A stretch of DNA of 64,000 nucleotides from an uncultured cyanobacterium (GCA_903848645.1 CAINGU010000031.1:45919-109918); one strand, 5' to 3'; shown: positions 1-4,497, counted from the stretch's first letter. The notes: generated by a model from the sequence alone, not told the origin. A program made the numbers and translations.

Positions 1-643
1 ATTCAAATCCCTTAATTGTTTCGTTATTAGACTCATGGGCCTTACCCAAAACAAAGTTACCAATTTCTTGATTAATTCCAACTGGGTGAGACAAACGGAA
101 CAAGTCACGGTGTGTCCAGCCATCACGTTGGCGATACTTAATTGCTTGATATGACAAATCATTTTCAGATTTATTTGTGTACCAATCAGCAATAGCACCC
201 TTTTTAGCACGACCCCAACCACCAAGATTTTCGATATATTGTGCAAATTCAAATACATGAGTAGATGTACGAGCAATATTATCAAAAATAGAACGAGTTG
301 CAGCCTTATTCTTACCTTCTGTAAACAAAAGAGCAAGAGCAAATAATGCAGGGCTATTCTTGTATGCACGACCATTTGTAGATACTTCTACAATAGTGTT
401 GCGAACTAGATCTTCATCTGCATGAATTAGATCAGTTAAAAATTTTACGCTTTCGCCTGTAATTTTCTTTTCATTGGCGTAATATGTACCACCATCAGTT
501 CCTAAAATTAAGAATCTTTCAAGACGCGACTTATCAGATACTTGAAAAACATATCCTCCAGCGTTGTTCTTAATTTCATCTGTGCGTGAACGCTCTGTTT
601 GAGCAGTTACTTTCTTATTTACATTCTTTAGTGCATTTGACAT
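1..643 (-). CDS. rsr: Ro60/Rsr-like TROVE-domain RNA-binding protein (3' end outside window)
   Basis: The gene runs off the left edge; 214 codons are visible from the ATG at 641-643. A strong Shine-Dalgarno sequence, GGAAGGAG, lies 6 nt upstream of the start. I translated it by hand. The N-terminal half matches the TROVE module of Ro60: RFLILGTDGGTYY near residue 42, then ALFALALLF, an alanine-rich helix with STHVFEFAQY, GGWGRAKKGAIADWY, and KYRQRDGWTHRDLFRLSHP near residue 180. In the Ro60 family this HEAT-repeat ring binds misfolded RNA ends through its central hole and Y RNAs on its outer face. The vWFA-like domain expected at the C-terminus would lie beyond the window. The segment just upstream holds the Y RNA-like genes described below, which is how rsr and yrl genes are arranged in bacteria. 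The family call is firm; the phage role (RNA quality control, RNase tethering or tRNA maturation) is inference. Confidence 0.88.
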   Translation of the reverse strand, partial: MSNALKNVNKKVTAQTERSRTDEIKNNAGGYVFQVSDKSRLERFLILGTDGGTYYANEKKITGESVKFLTDLIHADEDLVRNTIVEVSTNGRAYKNSPALFALALLFTEGKNKAATRSIFDNIARTSTHVFEFAQYIENLGGWGRAKKGAIADWYTNKSENDLSYQAIKYRQRDGWTHRDLFRLSHPVGINQEIGNFVLGKAHESNNETIKGFE

Positions 644-676
644 AATCGGCTCCTTCCAGAGCATAGTTGGTTGTAT

Positions 677-816
677 AAAAAAAATAACGAATGTGTTATA
701 GATTTCGGGTTTTACCTGCTTTACCATTAAGCTACATCCCTTGCGGGACAGGTGGGAATCGAACCCTCCAACTGGTCGTTATAAGCGATAACCGAAAGTC
801 TGCCGACTCGTTATTC
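677..816 (-). ncRNA. Y RNA-like RNA 1 with permuted tRNA-like module (YrlA type)
   Basis: This looks tRNA-like but cannot be an ordinary tRNA. Reading the minus strand, the ends pair: AAUAACGAG (815-807) with UUCGUUAUU (691-683), followed by eight U, a terminator-like tail. Above this, UUUCGGUU (797-790) pairs with AACC-C-GAAA (711-703), leaving a bulged C. The distal part holds a T arm with loop UUCGAUU (752-768, one mismatch in the stem), then UGUCCC-GCAA-GGGAUG, which is an acceptor-like stem closed by a GCAA tetraloop (735-750), then a D arm GCUUAAUGGUAAAGC (718-732). T arm before D arm, with a closed acceptor stem and ends leaving at the anticodon position, is the permuted layout known for bacterial YrlA RNAs. 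Its position next to the Ro60 gene supports the call. Confidence 0.72.
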
Positions 817-830
817 ATTGTTAATTTTAA

Positions 831-980
831 AAGTACAAATGTGTGGTAGAAATAGTTTGGTTGTTGTTTTTTGGCGGATGCTCTACCGACTGAGCTAACA
901 AAAGTCCCTGGGACAATTGTGTTGGATTCGAACCAACGGCACTCTGCTTGAAGGTAAACTAATTCAATCGACTCGTACTT
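831..980 (-). ncRNA. Y RNA-like RNA 2 with permuted tRNA-like module (YrlA type)
   Basis: This has the same architecture as the RNA at 677-816 but a different sequence. The ends pair: AAGUACGAG (980-972) with UUUGUACUU (839-831). The 5' strand continues with the shared UCG, so both RNAs read ACGAGUCG. A second helix UAGUUU/AAACUA follows. The distal module has a perfect T arm (GTTGG/CCAAC with loop UUCGAAU, 921-937). Next is an acceptor-like hairpin formed by GUCC/GGAC and outer ACAA/UUGU (about 897-919), closed instead of open. Last comes a canonical D arm AGCUCAGUCGGUAGAGC (880-896). A linear tRNA reading is not possible because no 5' acceptor strand precedes a D arm upstream of the T arm. 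No U-rich terminator is obvious, so its 3' end may be made by processing. Confidence 0.68.
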
Positions 981-989
981 ATTTAATTT

Positions 990-1057
990 TAATTATGAAT
1001 ATGTTGTGTAAAACGGTGATTTTCTGAAATGATAACCGTAATACTCCGACTCATATA
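990..1057 (-). ncRNA. Short Y RNA-like stem RNA 3
   Basis: This is a candidate small RNA without a tRNA-like module. It follows a consensus promoter (1062-1090) whose predicted start falls near 1055. The 5' end UAUGAG pairs with UUCAUA (994-999), and the 5' strand continues UCGGAG, the GAGUCG motif shared with RNAs 1 and 2. An inner helix ACGGU/ACCGU follows. It shares the segment GAGYCGRAGUAUUACGRUU with the RNA at 1166-1234, although the lower stems of the two RNAs differ in sequence while staying paired. That pattern points to a conserved structured RNA. Exact ends are uncertain. Confidence 0.5.
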
Positions 1058-1061
1058 TTTA

Positions 1062-1090
1062 ATTGTAGCATATGGATATGTTATTGTCAA
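1062..1090 (-). promoter_or_regulatory. Consensus sigma-70-type promoter for RNA 3
   Basis: On the minus strand the -35 TTGACA (1085-1090) and -10 TACAAT (1062-1067) are separated by 17 nt. The predicted start is near 1055, matching the 5' end proposed for the short RNA at 990-1057 and giving a read-through route into RNAs 2, 1 and the Ro60 gene. Confidence 0.6.
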
Positions 1091-1158
1091 TAGAGAGCCA
1101 GCTCACTGGCAGTTTGTCATTGATTGATAAGATAACTATCGAACATTCGGCCCATATG
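1069..1158 (-). ncRNA. Possible Y RNA-like RNA 5 (weak)
   Basis: The ends can pair perfectly over 7 bp: CAUAUGG (1158-1152) with CCAUAUG (1075-1069). The 5' strand reads GGGCCGAAUGUUCGAUAGUU, resembling the GAGCCGAAGUAUUACGAUU of the neighbouring RNA at 1166-1234. An internal hairpin GCCAG-CUCA-CUGGC is visible (about 1097-1110). Against it, the 3' part overlaps the promoter at 1062-1090. It could be a genuine member of the array or just a spacer with a promoter. Confidence 0.3.
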
Positions 1159-1165
1159 TAATTTT

Positions 1166-1234
1166 AAAGATAAGCATAAAATGTATAACGAGTTTTTCAT
1201 CCCTTTGATAATCGTAATACTTCGGCTCACCTTT
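1166..1234 (-). ncRNA. Short Y RNA-like stem RNA 4
   Basis: It begins a few bases after the 3' end of tRNA-Pro, so it may be released by tRNA 3' processing. The ends pair over 9 bp with G-U wobbles: AAAGGUGAG (1234-1226) with CUUAUCUUU (1174-1166). The 5' strand continues CCGAAGUAUUACGAUUAUCA, nearly the same as in RNA 3. An inner ACGA/UCGU pairing closes a loop. No tRNA-like module is present. I read it as a minimal Y RNA-like molecule; function is inferred from motif sharing and position. Confidence 0.48.
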
Positions 1235-1238
1235 TTTG

Positions 1239-1309
1239 TCTGAATAGAAGGAATCGAACCTTCACCCCATGCTCCCAAAGCACGAGTTCTACCATTAAAC
1301 TACATCCAG
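1239..1309 (-). tRNA. tRNA-Pro(UGG)
   Basis: Acceptor CTGGATG pairs with TATTCAG (7 bp with wobble), discriminator A. The T arm GAAGG/CCTTC with loop TTCGATT is perfect. The anticodon stem CGTGC/GCATG closes loop TTTGGGA, anticodon TGG. CCA is not encoded. Confidence 0.9.
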
Positions 1310-1343
1310 TCAATATTGCATTTTAAATAGATGCAAAAACTAT

Positions 1344-1414
1344 TGGCACCCCGTCAAGGAATTGAACCTTGCAAGACAAGTTTTGGAGGCTCGTCCGTTC
1401 CCAGAACCCAGGAT
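1344..1414 (-). tRNA. tRNA-Trp(CCA)
   Basis: The 3' side is ACGGGGT, discriminator G and an encoded CCA. The 5' acceptor ATCCTGG pairs with two wobbles and one terminal mismatch. The T arm CAAGG/CCTTG is perfect. The anticodon loop is CTCCAAA, anticodon CCA, with a C-A at the base of the loop. The D stem has only 3 bp. It starts 1 nt after the CCA of the preceding tRNA-Met, so the two must be cut apart precisely. Confidence 0.78.
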
Positions 1415-1415
1415 T

Positions 1416-1489
1416 TGGTTGGAATACTAGGAATTGAACCTAGATATACGGCGTATGAAACCGTTGTTCTGCCCTTGAACTATACTCCA
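1416..1489 (-). tRNA. tRNA-Met/CAT (elongator-like, or Ile2)
   Basis: Acceptor TGGAGTA/TATTCCA is fully paired, with discriminator A and encoded CCA. T arm CTAGG/CCTAG with loop TTCAATT. Anticodon stem ACGGT/GCCGT, loop TTCATAC, anticodon CAT. The paired first base argues against an initiator tRNA. A CAT anticodon could also be converted by lysidine to read AUA, which sequence alone cannot settle. Confidence 0.85.
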
Positions 1490-1490
1490 G

Positions 1491-1563
1491 TAGCGTGGGG
1501 TCGGATTCGAACCGACATTGTTAGGCTTATGAGACCCGTGAGTTACCAGTACTCTACCCCGCT
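1491..1563 (-). tRNA. tRNA-Met/CAT (initiator-like, bulged acceptor)
   Basis: The body resembles bacterial initiator tRNA: GCGGGG in the acceptor, D arm GAGTACTGGTAACTC, anticodon loop CTCATAA, T arm GTCGG/CCGAC. The 3' acceptor strand reads CCC-A-CGCT, so pairing with AGCGGGG needs a bulged A. CCA is not encoded. Only 1 nt separates it from the next tRNA. The bulge is either a real oddity or a sign of decay. Confidence 0.72.
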
Positions 1564-1694
1564 ATATGAAGCATTTTAAATCCGCTCCAAAGATTAGGCA
1601 ACTCTATTGAGTCCGTCCACCACTAAACTTTTAACGTATTGTTTAGAACTACGGCAGTAACTACTTGGTTACGAGTCCAAGTTTTCTCCGCGTA
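1564..1694 (-). other. Structured leader RNA ahead of the tRNA array, unassigned
   Basis: About 130 nt lie between the predicted start (near 1694) and the first tRNA, with no plausible gene. Three hairpins are visible on the minus strand: ACUUGG/CCAAGU with loop ACUCGUAA, CUAAAC/GUUUAG, and ACUC-AAUA-GAGU. The nonamer AACCAAGUA and a nearby UAGUUCU recur in the unassigned RNA at 3858-3976. It has no T arm, so it is not a normal tRNA. It could be another Y-like RNA or a processed leader. Confidence 0.4.
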
Positions 1695-1700
1695 ATATAT

Positions 1701-1740
1701 ATTATATACCATACGGGGAACTTTTGTCAAATTCCCCGTA
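1701..1740 (-). promoter_or_regulatory. Consensus promoter with palindromic operator for the RNA array
   Basis: On the minus strand -35 TTGACA (1725-1730) and -10 TATAAT (1701-1706) are both perfect, spacer 18 nt. The -35 box sits in the centre of a perfect 9-bp inverted repeat TACGGGGAA/TTCCCCGTA (1712-1740). This can serve as a repressor operator, or as the terminator hairpin of hsp20, which ends at 1804. It should drive the leader, the four tRNAs and RNA 4. Confidence 0.75.
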
Positions 1741-1803
1741 CAATATTTAGGTTCGCTCCGTGAAAGGACAGTCACGGGATTCTCTGCGTATTATTATTAT
1801 ATC

Positions 1804-2376
1804 TTATTTGATGGTGATTTGTCTAGCTTGTTCTTCTTCTGGAAGGTTTCTAACTAATTTAATAGTTAAAATTCCATCCTTAAATGCAGCAGATTCAACT
1901 TCTACATATTCGGCTAAAGCGAAAGCTCTAGTAAATGATCGGGTTGCAATACCTTTATAACTATATTTCTTTTCTTTTTCTTTATCTTCTTCAATTGAAC
2001 CTTCAATTAAAAGAGCATTTTTTTCTTGTTTAATTGAAATATCTTTTTTGCTAAATCCAGCAACTGCCAATTCAACTAAAATTGTATTTTCATCTTCTGG
2101 GAAAATATTGTATGGAGGAAATGTTCCAGAATTTTTAATAATTCTTTCACCTAGCAATTCTAGATTTTCTAATTGCTTATCCCACCCAATAAAGTTTTTT
2201 GAGATATCTATTCCATTATATTGTGTGTAAACTGCGGGAATAGTATTTAATCCATTCCAAAGTACGGAACTAGTTGGTAGTGTACTTGTTAATGTAGATT
2301 GTAATGCACCACTAAATGTTGCGGAATTTGCTGATGCTGCATAATTAATTGTAATTCCATTTGTTTTTTTTGTCAT
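1804..2376 (-). CDS. Small heat-shock protein, Hsp20/alpha-crystallin family
   Basis: This 190-residue protein has an alpha-crystallin domain at roughly residues 85-180: VELAVAGFSKKDISI, the long loop with KEKEKKYSYKGIA, then AAFKDGILTIKL, the signature end of the fold. A C-terminal ITIK resembles the I-x-I/V tail motif used in oligomer assembly. Such proteins hold unfolding proteins in soluble form; phage copies may protect virion or replication proteins late in infection. I start it at the ATG at 2374-2376, preceded by GAAAGGGG, rather than an in-frame codon 16 residues earlier with no ribosome site. The leader carries two hairpins, one covering the ribosome site (see 2377-2400). A promoter lies at 2434-2461. 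Confidence 0.9.
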   Translation of the reverse strand: MTKKTNGITINYAASANSATFSGALQSTLTSTLPTSSVLWNGLNTIPAVYTQYNGIDISKNFIGWDKQLENLELLGERIIKNSGTFPPYNIFPEDENTILVELAVAGFSKKDISIKQEKNALLIEGSIEEDKEKEKKYSYKGIATRSFTRAFALAEYVEVESAAFKDGILTIKLVRNLPEEEQARQITIK

Positions 2377-2400
2377 TTTAACCCCTTTCAGCGAGTTATA
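2377..2400 (-). promoter_or_regulatory. Hairpin covering the hsp20 ribosome-binding site (possible RNA thermometer)
   Basis: In the leader, UAACUC can pair with GGGUUA over six contiguous bp (one U-G), loop GCUGAAAG. This includes GGG of the Shine-Dalgarno sequence GAAAGGGG and reaches within 3 nt of the start codon. A further U-A pair lies beyond one mismatch. A short AU-rich hairpin of this strength over the ribosome site of a small heat-shock gene is the layout of known thermometers (FourU, ROSE, cyanobacterial hsp17). Thermal behaviour here is inference. Confidence 0.38.
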
Positions 2401-2404
2401 TTTT

Positions 2405-2431
2405 ATATAGATTCCCGAAGGCAATCTATAT
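2405..2431 (-). other. 5' leader hairpin of hsp20 transcript
   Basis: ATATAGATT (2405-2413) pairs with AATCTATAT (2423-2431) over 9 bp, with a CC/GG inner stem. It lies at the predicted 5' end of the transcript and may protect the message. Confidence 0.45.
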
Positions 2432-2433
2432 AT

Positions 2434-2461
2434 ATTATAATACTTACTGATTTTAGAGCAA
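2434..2461 (-). promoter_or_regulatory. Promoter of hsp20
   Basis: On the minus strand -10 TATAAT (2434-2439) and -35 TTGCTC (2456-2461, 4 of 6 matches) have a 16-nt spacer. The predicted start is near 2427, leaving a leader of about 50 nt. Confidence 0.5.
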
Positions 2462-2463
2462 AA

Positions 2464-2874
2464 TTACTGGTTTGATTTACCTTTTGGACTAGAAGAATTA
2501 CCGTATCCTACTGATGGTTTCCCGTCATTTTGTGTAGGGGAATTATAGGTAGATTTCCATCCAGCATCCCCGTTTTGGATACCAAATACGGGAGATAAAG
2601 AGCCACCCCAAAAACTTAACGAACCAATACCTTCTTGTTCATCTTGTTTAGTTTGACCATATTGTTCATCTTTAATTAATGGTTCATCTGAACCTAGTGC
2701 TTCAAATGCTTTAATTGCTTCTTCTTCTGTTAAATAGCAGCCAATAGACTGACCAGTTCCCGCTTTTGTCAATGACCAACCATGCTGACAATCGGGGGTA
2801 CTAAATTCAATTTTCCAGCCGACTCCGCCACTTATACGACCAGAGTATGCTCCAACATCTTTTTCAGTTTCCAT
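2464..2874 (-). CDS. Conserved-looking hypothetical protein
   Basis: A 136-residue protein I do not recognise. Its first 55 residues form a compact unit: GVGWKIEFSTPDCQHGWSL, a turn with TGQSIGCYL, then a helix EEEAIKAFEALG. The C-terminal half is rich in G, S, N and Q, looks disordered, and ends in KGKSNQ. It starts 4 nt after the stop of the 29-residue ORF at 2879-2968, so the two are probably co-translated. The disordered tail may suggest a virion or DNA-associated protein, but nothing decides it. Confidence 0.6.
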   Translation of the reverse strand: METEKDVGAYSGRISGGVGWKIEFSTPDCQHGWSLTKAGTGQSIGCYLTEEEAIKAFEALGSDEPLIKDEQYGQTKQDEQEGIGSLSFWGGSLSPVFGIQNGDAGWKSTYNSPTQNDGKPSVGYGNSSSPKGKSNQ

Positions 2875-2878
2875 TTAA

Positions 2879-2968
2879 TTACTTCTTTTTATAAATAGAA
2901 GCAGCAGCTTTTGCTAAACTGCTTACGTTTAGTCTGATGCGTTTCTTCTTTTTTGCCTTTGGTGTCAT
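2879..2968 (-). CDS. Tiny basic protein (29 aa)
   Basis: A 29-codon frame starting MTPKAKKKKRIRLNV and ending AASIYKKK. Eleven of 29 residues are Lys or Arg. Its ATG overlaps the TGA of the upstream gene as ATGA and its stop lies 4 nt before the next ATG, a spacing that suggests a real coupled gene rather than a chance frame. A nucleic-acid-binding role is plausible from charge alone. Confidence 0.42.
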   Translation of the reverse strand: MTPKAKKKKRIRLNVSSLAKAAASIYKKK

Positions 2969-3273
2969 ATAGATTCTATCGCAAATACTGCAAGTTTTGG
3001 TGTTCCTGATGCTGCAATTGCATAAACTTGATCGTCTGCTCCAAGTTCATAGGCTACTGCTTGAGCAAATGGAAGTTGGTACCCATAAGAAGTTGCAGAT
3101 AAAATATTACCATTAACATCTTTATAAGACCCAAGATAGATAGTTATTGCTGCGTCTGTATTTAAAAAACTTGTTGCTGCGGTACGTTCGTATCCCATTT
3201 CATTTGCCTGTGCAATGCTTACAAGTGTTGGGGTTGTAGCATTAAGTGTTACTAGTTGGTGTGCTGTTGCCAT
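2965..3273 (-). CDS. Small beta-rich protein, possible virion component
   Basis: A 102-residue protein, strongly biased to Ala, Thr and small residues, with alternating patterns typical of beta strands: ATAHQLVTLNATTPTLVSI, AAITIYLGSY, PKLAVFAIES. The composition is like phage head-decoration or minor structural proteins, but it is far from the head genes. Its start lies inside the 3' end of the HNH gene (32-nt overlap) and it has a ribosome site AGGAGG 7 nt before the ATG. Family not recognised. Confidence 0.6.
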   Translation of the reverse strand: MATAHQLVTLNATTPTLVSIAQANEMGYERTAATSFLNTDAAITIYLGSYKDVNGNILSATSYGYQLPFAQAVAYELGADDQVYAIAASGTPKLAVFAIESI

Positions 3274-3757
3274 TTGTTTTTCCTCCTGAATTAATTACTT
3301 TCTTTAAAGATATATTTTTCATATCTGCTTGCGTTAAAACTTCTGCAGCAGCAGGTGTTCCATTTTTTCTAAATCTTAGTGTTTCCCATAATGCATGGGG
3401 TAAAGAGTGAACTCCATAGTGTGTTCTATGATGATTAGTGCATAAAACTTCAAGATTTCCTGGACTCTCTAACCATTCTTGAAATTCTTGATCATTTTGA
3501 AAATGTAATCCAAAATATGCTTCAACTTTTTCTTCGGAAGTATTGTTAAGTTGGGAAAATTCTATATGAGTGTGATGTAATTCTGGTTCTCCACCACAAA
3601 GATCATCATTAATAACACATTTCCAAAGACCAGCTTTTTTGATTTTTTCTTTAGCTTGTTCAAAATATTTATAATTTGGATCATCTTCGCGTGGGTCATG
3701 CTCTGGGATATGTGCCAGAATGTGAAGTTCTATATTTTGATCGTGTGCATCAGTCAT
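3242..3757 (-). CDS. HNH-type nuclease-like protein
   Basis: A 171-residue protein with an HNH-like core: ELHHTHIEFSQ near residue 60, then NLEVLCTNHHRTHYG near residue 105, giving the His-His and Asn-His-His of the beta-beta-alpha metal site. The cysteine pairs of many HNH proteins are only partly present (CVINDDLCGG). Free-standing HNH genes are common in phages as homing nucleases or packaging cofactors; this one is near the tRNA cluster, a frequent site for homing nucleases. There is no ribosome site; a TATAAT box at 3767-3772 would place the transcript start almost at the ATG. Confidence 0.72.
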   Translation of the reverse strand: MTDAHDQNIELHILAHIPEHDPREDDPNYKYFEQAKEKIKKAGLWKCVINDDLCGGEPELHHTHIEFSQLNNTSEEKVEAYFGLHFQNDQEFQEWLESPGNLEVLCTNHHRTHYGVHSLPHALWETLRFRKNGTPAAAEVLTQADMKNISLKKVINSGGKTNGNSTPTSNT

Positions 3758-3766
3758 GATAGTTTA

Positions 3767-3772
3767 ATTATA
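3767..3772 (-). promoter_or_regulatory. -10 box for a near-leaderless transcript
   Basis: GTG-TATAAT on the minus strand ends 10 nt before the A of the ATG at 3757, with no Shine-Dalgarno sequence between. No good -35 is seen, since it would fall in tRNA-Thr. Confidence 0.42.
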
Positions 3773-3778
3773 CACTAT

Positions 3779-3852
3779 TGGAGCCACATGTAGGAATCGA
3801 ACCCACAACATCTGATTACAAGACAGAAGTTTTACCGTTAAACTAATGTGAC
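3779..3852 (-). tRNA. tRNA-Thr(UGU)
   Basis: Acceptor GTCACAT/ATGTGGC, discriminator T, encoded CCA. T loop TTCGATT. Anticodon stem TCTG/CAGA with loop CTTGTAA, anticodon TGT. Confidence 0.88.
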
Positions 3853-3857
3853 GTGAA

Positions 3858-3976
3858 GACCATATACGAATTCCAGCACATTGAATGGCTGCCCTAAGAG
3901 TCTCCCGCAGAACTAGTCTCACGGGTTACTTGGTTATTCGTAACTATATCCATACTAAGGTGTGTCGTATATAGTC
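3858..3976 (-). ncRNA. Structured RNA between tRNAs, unassigned
   Basis: The ends of this 119-nt segment pair over 12 bp with one U-G: GACUAUAUACGA (3976-3965) with UCGUAUAUGGUC (3869-3858). Inside are hairpins GUUAC/GUAAC around GAAUAACCAA, CCCG/CGGG and CAGC/GCUG. There is no open frame and no T arm. The closing ACGA/UCGU resembles the lower stem of Y RNA-like RNAs 1 and 2, and AACCAAGUA and UAGUUCU recur in the leader at 1564-1694. It may be a further small RNA of the same system. Confidence 0.5.
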
Positions 3977-3979
3977 TAG

Positions 3980-4061
3980 TGCCCTGGATCAGATTTGAAC
4001 TGATACATCTTGCGATAGCAAATTTTAAGTCTGCCGTGTCTGCCGATTCCACCACAAGGGC
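3980..4061 (-). tRNA. tRNA-Leu(UAA)
   Basis: Acceptor GCCCTTG/CCAGGGC with one mismatch, discriminator A, no CCA. T arm ATCAG/CTGAT. Anticodon stem GCAGA/TTTGC, loop CTTAAAA, anticodon TAA. It has the long variable arm expected of a class II tRNA. Confidence 0.88.
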
Positions 4062-4065
4062 TTAG

Positions 4066-4139
4066 TAGAACAATTGGGAATTGAACCCAACTCTAGGGAG
4101 GATATAAGCCACCATCTGACCACCAGCCAGCCCTGTTCT
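4066..4139 (-). tRNA. tRNA-Ile(UAU)
   Basis: Acceptor AGAACAG/TTGTTCT is fully paired, discriminator A, no CCA. T arm TTGGG/CCCAA with loop TTCAATT. Anticodon stem GGTGG/CCTCC (one T-T), loop CTTATAT, anticodon TAT. A UAU anticodon for AUA is rare in bacteria, which normally use lysidine-modified CAU. Confidence 0.8.
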
Positions 4140-4143
4140 ATAT

Positions 4144-4383
4144 TTAGTTAGCTGAACCTATTGCTTTGTTCTGAACTAACTTTTCTCGCTCGTCTAAAAT
4201 TTCATAAGCGAATTCTTTTAATGCAGTTTCATTTTTTGCGAAATGGTGTCCACAGAACATCAATTCTCCTGAAACTCCTTTAACCAAAACTAATGCTTCT
4301 GCAGAACAAGCATCACAACGATTTATTGGCCCTAAAACATACTCTTTTTCAATTGGTTTATTTTCAGTTGTTTCTATCGTCAT
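4144..4383 (-). CDS. Small zinc-binding protein, DUF7455-like
   Basis: A 79-residue protein with RCDACSAEALVLVKGVSG followed by ELMFCGHHFAK. This Cys-x2-Cys / Cys-x2-His arrangement with the GGEL-like turn fits the DUF7455 family, which is frequent in Actinobacteria and their phages and of unknown role. I start at the ATG at 4381-4383 because TATAAT at 4390-4395 would make that A the transcript start; an ATG 6 nt earlier (4387-4389) is the alternative. It ends 4 nt before tRNA-Ile. Confidence 0.72.
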   Translation of the reverse strand: MTIETTENKPIEKEYVLGPINRCDACSAEALVLVKGVSGELMFCGHHFAKNETALKEFAYEILDEREKLVQNKAIGSAN

Positions 4384-4389
4384 ATTCAT

Positions 4390-4395
4390 ATTATA
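4390..4395 (-). promoter_or_regulatory. -10 box placing the transcript start on an ATG
   Basis: TATAAT on the minus strand lies 7 nt upstream of the A at 4383. No Shine-Dalgarno fits the second ATG; an AGAGAG overlaps the -10 box. Confidence 0.4.
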
Positions 4396-4424
4396 CTCTC
4401 TTTGTTAGATGGTTAATAGTTTTG

Positions 4425-4497
4425 CTGGAATGGCTAGGCTCGAACTAGCGACTTGAGAATTAACAGTTCTCCACTCTACCGACTGAGTTACACTCCA
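4425..4497 (-). tRNA. tRNA-Asn(GUU)
   Basis: Acceptor TGGAGTG/CATTCCA, discriminator G, no CCA. D arm with AGTCGGT. Anticodon stem GAGAA/TTCTC, loop CTGTTAA, anticodon GTT. T arm GCTAG/CTAGC with loop TTCGAGC. Its 5' end lies inside the last codons of the nuclease gene at 4488-4931. Confidence 0.9.

Noticed and set aside
690..790. Ordinary or split tRNA at RNA 1
   Set aside because: The T arm precedes the D arm and the acceptor is a closed hairpin, so a standard tRNA is not possible.
1331..1579. 82-residue plus-strand ORF over the tRNA cluster
   Set aside because: It is the antisense translation of three tRNAs, a common false gene; no ribosome site and wrong strand.
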